Positions 9,241 through 16,893 of a DNA stretch of 64,000 nt are shown one piece after another; position 1 is the first letter of the stretch; each line of letters begins with the position of its first letter. Both the position numbers and the translations under genes were made by a program. Below the pieces are notes generated by a model. That model was not told the origin of the DNA. It did no database searches and worked only from the letters and a program-made list of their open reading frames with translations. The stretch spans positions 5,705,501 through 5,769,500 of the forward strand of contig NZ_CP069338.1 of assembly GCF_016859125.1 (NCBI RefSeq). The letters are read 5' to 3'. The DNA is from Archangium violaceum. GTDB taxonomy: Bacteria; Myxococcota; Myxococcia; Myxococcales; Myxococcaceae.

Positions 9241-9440
9241 GCCAGGCCAGACTCGAAGCCGGTTCCGTTGACCACGGGCGGGTCCTTGATGCCGTCGTGA
9301 AGCGTCGGGTCCGTGGGCATCGCGGTCGCCACCAACTGCTCCGTCATGCTGGCCGTAGGGGTCATCGCCTCCTGCTGTGTCCCCCCGGTTCCAGGGACGG
9401 ACGCGGACTTGTCATTCTTGTCATTCATGCTGGGGGTCAT
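9237..9440 (-). CDS. Small acidic, Met/Thr-rich peptide of unknown function
   Basis: 67 aa. The start ATG at 9440 has a good site (CAGGAG, eight bases upstream), so I think it is translated. The product has no signal peptide, no Cys and no obvious fold; it is rich in Thr, Met, Pro and Gly and ends in SGLA. Its stop codon (CTAG on the plus strand) overlaps that of the kinase gene, so the two are exactly convergent. It could be a small regulatory or secreted peptide or a ribosomal peptide precursor, but no maturation enzymes are next to it. Confidence 0.5.
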   Translation of the reverse strand: MTPSMNDKNDKSASVPGTGGTQQEAMTPTASMTEQLVATAMPTDPTLHDGIKDPPVVNGTGFESGLA

Positions 9441-9707
9441 GGCGATTGCTCCTGTGTGAATAGGGCTTTCTTACTGATTGATAATGCAAGACATCCACTG
9501 GACTCGGCCGTCAAAACCCAACCTTCATGCCAGGGTTGAAGCGGGGAGCTCGGGTTGGATCTGGCGAAGGTGAGTCCTTGTGTGTGCCTGCCATCCAAAC
9601 AGCAAGCCCGGTGCCAACATGAGCCACGCGAGTCGCTCGGTGCTGGCCGCTGTGCGCTCGGCCTTCGCCGTGACGACATGACGTGTTGGTGGGTGAGATC
9701 GACACGT

Positions 9708-9723
9708 CACTGACATGTCAGTG
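9708..9723. promoter_or_regulatory. 16-bp perfect palindrome, candidate operator
   Basis: CACTGACATGTCAGTG is identical to its reverse complement. It lies about 270 bp upstream of the response regulator start. Dimeric regulators bind such sites; which one is unknown. Confidence 0.45.
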
Positions 9724-9762
9724 CGCCTGACCTCGGTGTGGCGGCAACGGCTCGTCGGACGG

Positions 9763-9796
9763 CTCGGAAGGTGTCCTCGGAAGGTGTCCTCGGAAG
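9763..9796 (+). repeat. 13-bp tandem direct repeat, 2.6 copies
   Basis: CTCGGAAGGTGTC occurs twice head to tail (9763-9775, 9776-9788), followed by a partial copy CTCGGAAG (9789-9796). Non-coding, upstream of the response regulator. Confidence 0.8.
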
Positions 9797-9980
9797 CGGT
9801 GTGTACGGCAGCGGGAGCTGGAATGGGACGGTGGCCTTCAACAGGGGGATTTCACTGTCTGTCCGCCAATGGGATGACCCAGGGTCCAAACCACCAGGAG
9901 GGTTCCTCCCTCCGGATTACTGGAGCTGTCCAATCTTCAGGATTTCTGCGAGGATGAGACTGCTCTCCTTCCCCTCAGGT

Positions 9981-10442
9981 ATGATGGACGCAGGTTACAA
10001 ATCGCCCCCGTCCCACGAGGTGGAAGCCACCGCGGACGTTTTCCATCCGGAGGGACGCAAGGTCCTCGTGGTGGATGACTACGATGATGCTCGGGAAATG
10101 TATGCCGAGTTCCTCGAGTTCCTGGGCTACGAGGTCCAGACCGCCCGCGATGGACAGGAAGCGGTCGAGCTCGCTCGGGAGTCCCATCCCGACGTCATCC
10201 TGATGGACCTCTCACTGCCCGTGCTCAGTGGCTGGGACGCCACGTGGCAGCTCAAGACGGACGAGACGACCCGCGACATCCCCGTGATGGCGCTCACCGG
10301 CCACGTGTTTGCCTCGTCGTCGGAGAAGGCCCGGGCGGTCGGTTGTGATGCCTTCCTCACCAAGCCCGTCCTGCCCGATACGGTCGCGGATCAGATCCAG
10401 GCGCTCCTGAAGAAGACGGGAAGCAAGCCGCCCTCCCGGTGA
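9981..10442 (+). CDS. Single-domain response regulator (receiver)
   Basis: 153 aa from ATG at 9981 (MMDAGYKSPPS); ATG at 9954 is an in-frame alternative and neither has a strong site. After about 27 residues comes one receiver domain: acidic pair in KVLVVDDYDD, phospho-acceptor Asp76 in VILMDLSLP, Thr/Ala switch in VMALTGH, Lys in FLTKPV. There is no output domain, so it should act by protein contact, in the manner of CheY or DivK. Its TGA overlaps the GTG start of the downstream kinase-STAND gene (GTGA), which implies translational coupling and a shared pathway. Confidence 0.88.
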   Translation: MMDAGYKSPPSHEVEATADVFHPEGRKVLVVDDYDDAREMYAEFLEFLGYEVQTARDGQEAVELARESHPDVILMDLSLPVLSGWDATWQLKTDETTRDIPVMALTGHVFASSSEKARAVGCDAFLTKPVLPDTVADQIQALLKKTGSKPPSR

Positions 10443-13400
10443 ACGAGTCCCCGCTTCATCCCCCGGGCCCAGGTCCCCGCGACTGGCACCCCCCCTCCGA
10501 GGTCGATGAGTACCGGATCCTGCGCCCCCTGGGTCGAGGGCGGACCGGGCGCGTCTACCTCGCCCATGACACGCTGCTGGAGCGCACGGTCGCGGTGAAG
10601 TTCATTCCGGCGCTCGACGCGGAGGCCCTGCCGCGCTTCCTCATCGAGGCGCGCGCCGCCGCCCGCATCCAGCACCCCAACGTCGCCACCCTCTACCGTG
10701 CCGGTCAATTCGAGGGACACCCCTACCTCGTCTCCGAGTACATCCGTGGCACGAGTCTGGATCGGTTGCCCCGGCCCCAACCGTGGCAGCGCGTCCTGGA
10801 GATCGGCGTGGGGCTGGCGCGAGGGCTCGCCGCCGCCCATCGTCGCAACGTCCTCCACCGTGACATCAAGCCCGGCAACGCCATCCTCGAGGAGTCCGGC
10901 ACGGTGAAGCTGCTGGATTTTGGCCTGGCGAAGATCCTCGACGGGCCCGTGCTTCTGCCCTCCGCGTCCGAGAACCCGCGGGAGGGTCCTCCAGAAGAGG
11001 TGCTGCCCTCCGCACGGATCGAGCTGCCCTCGCTCTCCCATGGCTCGCTCGTGGGCACGCCCTACTTCATGTCCCCCGAGGCCTGGGCGCGAGAACCGGC
11101 CTCGACCCGCTCGGACCTCTTTTCCCTGGGCGCGGTGCTCTACGAGCTCGCCGCCGGTCATGGCCCCTTCCGCCATGTTCCTCCCCGGGAGCTGGCCCGG
11201 ACCGTCCAGCAACAGGATGCGCGCCCCCTGCTGCTGGCCCGCCCGGACGTGGACGCGCGTCTGGCCGCGGTGGTGGATCGCTGTCTGCGCCGTGATCCGC
11301 TCGAGCGCTTCGCTTCCGCGGATGCGCTGTTGGAGGCGCTGGAGGACGTGCGCTCCGGTGACATCGTCCTGCGTGTGCCCGAGGGCAACCCCTACCGCGG
11401 CCTGAATGCCTTCCATGAGGAGCACCGGGCGCTCTTCTTCGGGCGCCAGCGGGAGGTGCGCGCCGTCGTGGAGCGGTTGCGTGCCAGTGCCTTCGTGCTC
11501 GTCACCGGAGACTCCGGCGTGGGCAAGTCCTCCCTGTGTCTCGCGGGGGTCGTTCCGCTCGTGATCGAGGGCGCGCTGGAGGATGGCTACACCTGGCGTT
11601 CGGCGCGGATGGTGCCCGGACGCCGCCCCGTGGCCATGCTGGCCTCCGCGCTCGCCCCGCATCTTCCGCTCGAGGAGGCGCGCATCGAGCGGCTCGCCCG
11701 CGAGGAGCCCACCGCGCTGGTGCGTGCCCTGCGTGCCTCCCTGGGAGAGCGCACCCGTCGGGGCGTGTTGCTGCACGTGGACCAGCTGGAGGAGCTGGTG
11801 ACGCTCAGTGAGCCGGGGGAGGCGATGCTCATGGCGGAGCTGCTCGCGCAGCTCGCCTCCGGGTTGGCTGGGGTGCGCCTGCTCGCCACGGTCCGCAGTG
11901 ACTTCCTCACCCGGCTCGGCGTGCTGCCCGGCCTGGGCGAAGTCCTCTCGCGGGCTCTCTATCTGCTTCGCCCCCTGGGCCGTGCCGAGGTGCGTGAGGT
12001 GGTGACGGGTCCCGCCCGGCTCAAGGGCGCGCGCTTCGAGTCCGAGGCCCTCATCGGCATGCTGGTGGACTCCACCCTGCGCACCGAGGGGGGGCTGCCG
12101 CTGCTCCAGTTCACCCTGGCGGAGCTGTGGGAGGCGAGGGAGCGGTCCCAGGGCCTCATTCCCGCCTCGGCGCTGGAGGCCCTGGGCGGGGTCCATGGGG
12201 CGCTCGCCCGCTACGCGGACGGCGTCATCGCCCAGTTGCTGCCGGACCAGCAGGTGGCGGCCCGGCGGTTGCTCATGCGGCTCGTCACGGTGGACAAGAC
12301 CCGAGCCCGCCGCTCCGAGGCCGAGCTGCTGAGCCAGGAGCCGGCCGCGCCCGCCGCGTTGGAAGCACTCATCCGCGCGCGTCTGGTGGTGGCCCGCCGC
12401 TCCGAGGAGGGCTCCTCCTTCGACATCGCGCACGAGGCGCTGCTCACCGGCTGGCCCACGCTCGCCCAATGGCTGGCCGAGGCCCACGAGGCGCGCCAGC
12501 TCCACGCCCGGCTCGAGCAGGCCGCCTCCGAGTGGGAGCGGCTGGGCCGTCCGCGAGAGGCATTGTGGGGCGCCCGGCACCTGGCCGAGCTCCACTCCCT
12601 TTCCCAAGAGGCCCTGTCCGCCCGCGAGAAGGCCTTCCTGGACGCCTCGCGCGGGGCCCTGCGCCGCGGCAAGCTGCGCACGCGCGCCCTGGTCGTGGGA
12701 TTCGTCGCCTCGCTGGCGCTCGTGTACGCGGGGCTGCGGGTGAACGCCTGGTACACCCTGGAGCGTCAGGTGCGCGCGCGGATGGCCGAGGCCCTTCCCC
12801 TGTTGGAGCAGGCCCGCGAGCGGCAGCGCCTGCTGGAGCGCACCCGGGCGGAGTCGTTCGCCCTCTTCGACGCGGGCAGGCTGGAGGACGCCTCGGCGCG
12901 CTGGTCCGAGGCGCTGCGGCTGTCGCGCGACACGGAGCGGGCCTATCTCCACGCCAGTGACACGATGGAGAAGGCCCTGGTGCTGGCGCCAGACCGGGAA
13001 GAGGTGCGCGAGGCCTTCACCGAAGTGCTCTCGGAGCGCGCGATGCTCGCCGAGCGTGCTTTCCGCCCTGGAGACCGGGACGAGCTGCTGCAGCGTCTGC
13101 GCCTCTACGACACCTCGGGAGCCCGGATGGCGCGCTGGAACGCGCCCATGCGTCTGAACCTGCGCACCCGGCCCGCGCGGGCCACGGTGACCCTGGCCCG
13201 GTACGAGCTCGTGGACGAGCAGCGCGTCCCCACCACGGCGTTGCCCCAGGGCCGGACTCCGCTGGACGGACTTTCCCTGGAGCGCGGCTCCTGGCTGTTG
13301 GAAGTGAGTGCTCCCGGCCATGTCACGGTGCGCTATCCCCTGCGCGCCGAACCGGGGACGGAGCGCACCCTGGAGTTGGAGTTGCCCGAGGAGGGCCGTG

Positions 13401-14242
13401 TTCCCCAGGGGTTCGTCTACGTGCCGGGTGGCTCCTTCCTTTTCGGGACCGCCGCGGAGGAGAGCATCCGCCGCTTCTTCAACACCGCGCCGCTGCACAC
13501 CCTGGAGACGGGCCCCTACCTCATCTCCCGCACCGAGGTGACCTACGGTGAATACCTGGAGTGGTTGGAGACGCTGCCCCCCGAGCAGTTCGCCCGACAT
13601 GTTCCCCATGGGGCCTCGGCGACCTCGGTGAACGCCGAGGTGACGCTGAAGCGTTCGCCGGAGGGCCGGTGGAGCCTGCGCATCATGCCCAACGTGGTGG
13701 CCTACGAGGCGCGCGAGGGCGAGCCCATCCGCTACACCTCGCGTCCCCGCGATGTGGAACAGGATTGGCGGCGCATGCCCGTGGGCGCCATCGACTACGC
13801 GGATGCCCAGGCCTACGCCGCCTGGCTGGCGAGTACGGGCCGGGTTCCCGGTGCTCGGTTGTGCACCGAGCTGGAATGGGAGCGCGCCGCCCGAGGCGCC
13901 GATGAGCGGGAGTTCCCTCAAGGCGATGTGCTCCTGCCCCATCAGGCCAACTTCGATGAGACGTACGGGAAGGTGGGCGCCAACTTCGGTCCAGACGAAG
14001 TGGGCCGGCATCCCGGGTCGCGCAGTCCCTTCGGGGTGGATGACATGTCCGGTAACGTCTGGGAGTGGGTCGACTCCGTCCTGACGCCTGGCCGTCCCGT
14101 GGCGCGCGGGGGGAGCTACTACTACGCGTCCAGCACCGCCCGGGTGACCAACCGCGAGTCCCCCGAGCCCAACTTCCGGGACCTCAGCGTGGGCCTGCGC
14201 TTGTGCGCGACGGTTCCTCCTTTACGGTCTGACGCCCAGTAG
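10439..14242 (+). CDS. Ser/Thr kinase - STAND NTPase - FGE-like domain fusion
   Basis: 1267 aa, GTG start overlapping the upstream stop by four bases. Kinase domain about 25-305: GRGRTGRV loop 32-39, Lys54, HRDIKPGN 140-147, DFG 160-162, all present. It is followed directly by a STAND-type NTPase beginning NPYRGLNAFHEE, with Walker A GDSGVGKSS at 357-365 and a conserved-looking LLHVDQLEEL Walker B region. A helical linker and a transmembrane-like helix (LVVGFVASLALVYAGL) lead to a C-terminal domain (about 985-1262) of the formylglycine-generating-enzyme/C-type-lectin fold: GFVYVPGGSFLFGT, ELEWERAARGA, GNVWEWVDS, ARGGSYYYASS, VGLRLC. The cysteine pair needed for FGE oxidase activity is missing (Tyr/Ser/Thr instead), so it is probably a binding domain. 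Likely a sensor that couples ligand binding and NTP hydrolysis to kinase output. Confidence 0.9.
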   Translation: MNESPLHPPGPGPRDWHPPSEVDEYRILRPLGRGRTGRVYLAHDTLLERTVAVKFIPALDAEALPRFLIEARAAARIQHPNVATLYRAGQFEGHPYLVSEYIRGTSLDRLPRPQPWQRVLEIGVGLARGLAAAHRRNVLHRDIKPGNAILEESGTVKLLDFGLAKILDGPVLLPSASENPREGPPEEVLPSARIELPSLSHGSLVGTPYFMSPEAWAREPASTRSDLFSLGAVLYELAAGHGPFRHVPPRELARTVQQQDARPLLLARPDVDARLAAVVDRCLRRDPLERFASADALLEALEDVRSGDIVLRVPEGNPYRGLNAFHEEHRALFFGRQREVRAVVERLRASAFVLVTGDSGVGKSSLCLAGVVPLVIEGALEDGYTWRSARMVPGRRPVAMLASALAPHLPLEEARIERLAREEPTALVRALRASLGERTRRGVLLHVDQLEELVTLSEPGEAMLMAELLAQLASGLAGVRLLATVRSDFLTRLGVLPGLGEVLSRALYLLRPLGRAEVREVVTGPARLKGARFESEALIGMLVDSTLRTEGGLPLLQFTLAELWEARERSQGLIPASALEALGGVHGALARYADGVIAQLLPDQQVAARRLLMRLVTVDKTRARRSEAELLSQEPAAPAALEALIRARLVVARRSEEGSSFDIAHEALLTGWPTLAQWLAEAHEARQLHARLEQAASEWERLGRPREALWGARHLAELHSLSQEALSAREKAFLDASRGALRRGKLRTRALVVGFVASLALVYAGLRVNAWYTLERQVRARMAEALPLLEQARERQRLLERTRAESFALFDAGRLEDASARWSEALRLSRDTERAYLHASDTMEKALVLAPDREEVREAFTEVLSERAMLAERAFRPGDRDELLQRLRLYDTSGARMARWNAPMRLNLRTRPARATVTLARYELVDEQRVPTTALPQGRTPLDGLSLERGSWLLEVSAPGHVTVRYPLRAEPGTERTLELELPEEGRVPQGFVYVPGGSFLFGTAAEESIRRFFNTAPLHTLETGPYLISRTEVTYGEYLEWLETLPPEQFARHVPHGASATSVNAEVTLKRSPEGRWSLRIMPNVVAYEAREGEPIRYTSRPRDVEQDWRRMPVGAIDYADAQAYAAWLASTGRVPGARLCTELEWERAARGADEREFPQGDVLLPHQANFDETYGKVGANFGPDEVGRHPGSRSPFGVDDMSGNVWEWVDSVLTPGRPVARGGSYYYASSTARVTNRESPEPNFRDLSVGLRLCATVPPLRSDAQ

Positions 14243-14346
14243 ACAGTCCCAGCGTCCATTCGCAGACGTCCCGCGAGTCGTTGAGTCCCTGGATGGATTC
14301 CCTCGTGCCGGACAGGTGAAGATCCCGCTCCCCCCATAGGAGTGGC

Positions 14347-15339
14347 ATGCGTTCCAACTCGACCTTCCCCGGGCTCCTTGGAGCCCTGTTGCTGAGTGCC
14401 TGCGCTGGTCCCATCGAGGCCGAAAACGATTCAGAAGCGGAGCTGGCCATCATCGCCAATCCGCTCCTGGCGGAGAACGGCGGCAATCTCAATGGTGGCA
14501 ACCTCAATGGCGGCAATCTCAACGGCAACGACCTGTCCAACTTCGTCGTCAGTGTGAACTTCAATCCCTCGCGCAAGGGCAACCACGAGCTGGATACCGT
14601 GTGGCTCCAGGGCACCACCTTCTATGGCTATGATGGCCAGGAGGATGGCCGCATCATCCGGGACACGGACTTCATCGGCGTGGAATTCCAGGGCAACCTG
14701 GGCGACGGTGGCACCGTGCGCATGCGCATCACCGGGATGAACGCGGCGCCGGCGCCCAACGCGGATCTCAAGCTCTACAGCGTGCAGTACTTCGACGCGA
14801 AAGACTACACCTGGAAGCCGGCCTGCCGCGACGCCGCGGGCACCGTCGTGCAAGCCATTCCCGTGCAGGGCGTGTGGAACTACCTGCAGGACGTGCCCGG
14901 CGGTGGCTCGAAGTACAGTGATCCCGAGCGCTTCACCTTCGCCTGCCTGGGCGGTGCCATCGCCAAGTGCACGTTGTTCGGCTATCGGCCCTGGGCCAGC
15001 TACAACGGCACGCCGCTCGAGCCGTACCACCAGGCGTGTACGCGGCTGGTGCGCGCTGACTACTGCGGCAGTGGCAGGTCCTTCACGGTCGCGGGCAACC
15101 GCATCAACCTCTATGATCCGCTTGGCATCCAGCAGGACACCGAGGAGTGGATGTTCGAGGCGGCGTGGGATGTGAATGGCGCCCGCTGCTTCTACGCGCT
15201 CAACCGGACCCACTCGGAGCTGCCCTGCTTCAACTCCCGGCAGGATCTGTTGTGCGGAGTGGACCTGGGCTCGAACTCCCTGGGCGTGTTGCTGCGCAAC
15301 GAGACGCCCGGCACCCTGGGGATGGATCCGGGCAATTAG
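14347..15339 (+). CDS. ADYC-type lipoprotein with GGNLN repeats
   Basis: 330 aa; AGGAG four bases before the ATG. Lipoprotein signal MRSNSTFPGLLGALLLSAC, then an acidic stretch and a short Asn-Gly repeat (GGNLN x3, residues about 43-57), then a Cys-rich domain of about 260 residues. The segment VRADYCGSG carries the ADYC motif that names a domain family found mostly in myxobacterial lipoproteins; other Cys pairs (TFACLGGAIAKC, ARCFYAL, ELPC, LLCGVD) suggest disulfides. Function of the family is unknown. Transcribed on its own; convergent with the beta-propeller gene, with a hairpin between them. Confidence 0.75.
   Translation: MRSNSTFPGLLGALLLSACAGPIEAENDSEAELAIIANPLLAENGGNLNGGNLNGGNLNGNDLSNFVVSVNFNPSRKGNHELDTVWLQGTTFYGYDGQEDGRIIRDTDFIGVEFQGNLGDGGTVRMRITGMNAAPAPNADLKLYSVQYFDAKDYTWKPACRDAAGTVVQAIPVQGVWNYLQDVPGGGSKYSDPERFTFACLGGAIAKCTLFGYRPWASYNGTPLEPYHQACTRLVRADYCGSGRSFTVAGNRINLYDPLGIQQDTEEWMFEAAWDVNGARCFYALNRTHSELPCFNSRQDLLCGVDLGSNSLGVLLRNETPGTLGMDPGN
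14476..14527 (+). repeat. 15-bp repeats coding GGNLN
   Basis: Three consecutive near-identical 15-bp units encode Gly-Gly-Asn-Leu-Asn close to the N-terminus of the ADYC lipoprotein. Confidence 0.8.
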
Positions 15340-15360
15340 GGAGAGCCTCCGAATCGGGGT

Positions 15361-15393
15361 GGGCCCACGGCGGGTACACCTCCGCCGTGGCCC
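15361..15393. terminator. Bidirectional terminator-like hairpin
   Basis: GGGCCCACGGCGG (15361-15373) pairs with CCGCCGTGGCCC (15382-15393) with one bulged C and an eight-base loop. It lies between two convergent genes (ends at 15339 and 15439). No U-tract follows. Confidence 0.6.
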
Positions 15394-15438
15394 GGTGTTC
15401 AGCCGTCGGTCACGAGCCTCACACCGCCATCCTGAGCG

Positions 15439-16686
15439 TCACTGGAAGAGCGACTCCGCGAGCTTCGCGGTGCGCGCACGCTGCGGGTGATCGCCGACGG
15501 GGATGCGGGCCACCTCCTCCTCGGTCTCGTAGGAGATGACCGACACGGTGTCGTCGCCGGCCACCGAGACATAACAGTAGCGTCCGTCGGTGCTGGTCGC
15601 TGCCCAGTAGGTCCGCGCGCCGAGCGGGTGGACGCGGTAGCGGAACGTCTCGCGGGAGACGATCGCCGCGTAGTTGGACATCGTGCCCGCCACGCAGAGC
15701 TTCGTCCCATCGCCGCTCATCGCGAGTCCGTGATGGGCGGAGTCGAGGATGTACTCGTCGCGGCGCAGCTGTTGGGTCTCCGGGGGGACCGGCAGGTGGG
15801 CAATCCGTGTCACGCGATCCTCCTGCAGGTCGTACTCCACGAAGCCGTGGAAGAACGACACCTGGAAGTAGAGGAACCGCTCGTCGGGGGACAGCGCCAT
15901 CGGCCGGACCGCCGGGCTCATCTCGGGCATTCCGAGCTCGGCGAGCTTCTCGCGCATGTTCATCTTCCGGAGGACCTGGAGCGTGCGCGCATCGACGATC
16001 TGGAAGATCCGCTCACCCTTGGTGCCGTCCAGCTCCGGGGTATCGAACGGCGTGTAGACGACGCCAATGCTGGCATGGAAGATCTTGCTGCCATCGCGGG
16101 AGTAGTTGTTCTCGTGCGGCATGTCCCCCGAGGGGAAGTTCCCGACGATGTTTCCCGTGGCGGTATCGATGATGTCCACGCGCTTCGCCGTCGAGGCCGA
16201 GACGGCGAGCCGGGTGCCATCCGGAGAGATGGCCATGTGGTCGGCGCGCTGACCGGAGACCCGCGTCCGCCAGCGGATGTTGCCGGTGCTCAGCTCGATG
16301 GCGACGACGTCCGCGAAGCTGGGCCGCGAGACATAGATGACTTGCCCGTCGTTCGAGGCGAACAGGTCGTCCACGAGCTGATCATGACCCTCGCCCACCT
16401 GCTCGCGGATGAGCAGGAAGTACGTCAGGCGCGCCGGGTCGAGCAGGATTTCCTTCATCCGCTCGCTCCGGTCCGGGACCACGTTGATGCGGCGCAGGCG
16501 CTGGTGGCTCCGCACGTCGATGACGTCGGCGGTCCCGTCCCAGTTGTTGCCGACGAGCAGGACTTCGCGCATCGCGGTGGAGACGGGGGCGGCGGCGCTG
16601 GCCTCCGGGCTGAATGCCAGGAGCGCGGTGGTCAGCGCGAAGAGAATGGAGACTCGGGGGTGGGCTGCTCTCCGGGAACTATGCAT
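15439..16686 (-). CDS. Secreted YVTN/WD-type beta-propeller protein
   Basis: 415 aa from ATG at 16686 (GAGG eight bases upstream), giving a signal peptide ending ...FSPEASAAAP. The body is made of repeated blades with the pattern of YVTN/quinoprotein-like propellers: LLVGNNWDGTADVIDVRSHQ, GQVIYVSRPSFADVVAIELSTG, RLAVSASTAKRVDIIDTATG, RYCYVSVAGDDTVSVISYET. Blades repeat about every 40-45 residues. Such proteins usually act as secreted binding scaffolds or as parts of dehydrogenases; no cofactor site is evident. Same strand as the GH3 gene upstream, but a 207-bp gap with a nested dyad separates them. Confidence 0.8.
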   Translation of the reverse strand: MHSSRRAAHPRVSILFALTTALLAFSPEASAAAPVSTAMREVLLVGNNWDGTADVIDVRSHQRLRRINVVPDRSERMKEILLDPARLTYFLLIREQVGEGHDQLVDDLFASNDGQVIYVSRPSFADVVAIELSTGNIRWRTRVSGQRADHMAISPDGTRLAVSASTAKRVDIIDTATGNIVGNFPSGDMPHENNYSRDGSKIFHASIGVVYTPFDTPELDGTKGERIFQIVDARTLQVLRKMNMREKLAELGMPEMSPAVRPMALSPDERFLYFQVSFFHGFVEYDLQEDRVTRIAHLPVPPETQQLRRDEYILDSAHHGLAMSGDGTKLCVAGTMSNYAAIVSRETFRYRVHPLGARTYWAATSTDGRYCYVSVAGDDTVSVISYETEEEVARIPVGDHPQRARTAKLAESLFQ

Positions 16687-16784
16687 GACGGGGGCCTCAT
16701 CGGGTTGTCGCTCCCGGGGGCACGACCATCGTGCCCGAGCGGGGCGAAAGGCCGAGAGACCATGGAATTCAGCGATTTGTATGT

Positions 16785-16826
16785 CAACCAGTGAAACCCA
16801 GTCATACTGGGAGTGTTGATTGGTTG
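16785..16826. promoter_or_regulatory. Nested inverted repeats between GH3 and beta-propeller genes
   Basis: CCCAGT-CAT-ACTGGG (16797-16811) is flanked by an outer pair CAACCA (16785-16790) / TGGTTG (16821-16826). It lies downstream of the GH3 stop and about 100 bp upstream of the beta-propeller start, so it may be an operator of the latter or a terminator of the former. Confidence 0.4.
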
Positions 16827-16893
16827 GCATCTGTGGCGGGCCGGAGGGGAGTCACGAGGTCGCGGAGCGCGCCGAGTCTGATTGGGATACGCG

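Larger units (their letters stand above)
9441..9980. other. 540-bp intergenic region upstream of the response regulator
   Basis: No gene is supported. It holds the promoter side of the small peptide gene at its left end, a 16-bp perfect palindrome at 9708-9723 and a 13-bp tandem repeat at 9763-9796. The frame of the response regulator stays open upstream, but that translation looks non-coding. Confidence 0.6.

Noticed and set aside
9237-9440. Small gene as a definite RiPP precursor
   Set aside because: No modification, protease or transport genes are adjacent and no leader motif is present; kept only as an unknown peptide.
10391-14011. 1206-codon open frame antisense to the kinase-STAND gene
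   Set aside because: Low-complexity Gly/Gln/Leu/Arg composition typical of shadows in GC-rich genes; the sense strand has clear domains.
10439-14242. Diversity-generating retroelement target
   Set aside because: The FGE/lectin-type domain is suggestive, but no reverse transcriptase or template repeat is seen in the window.
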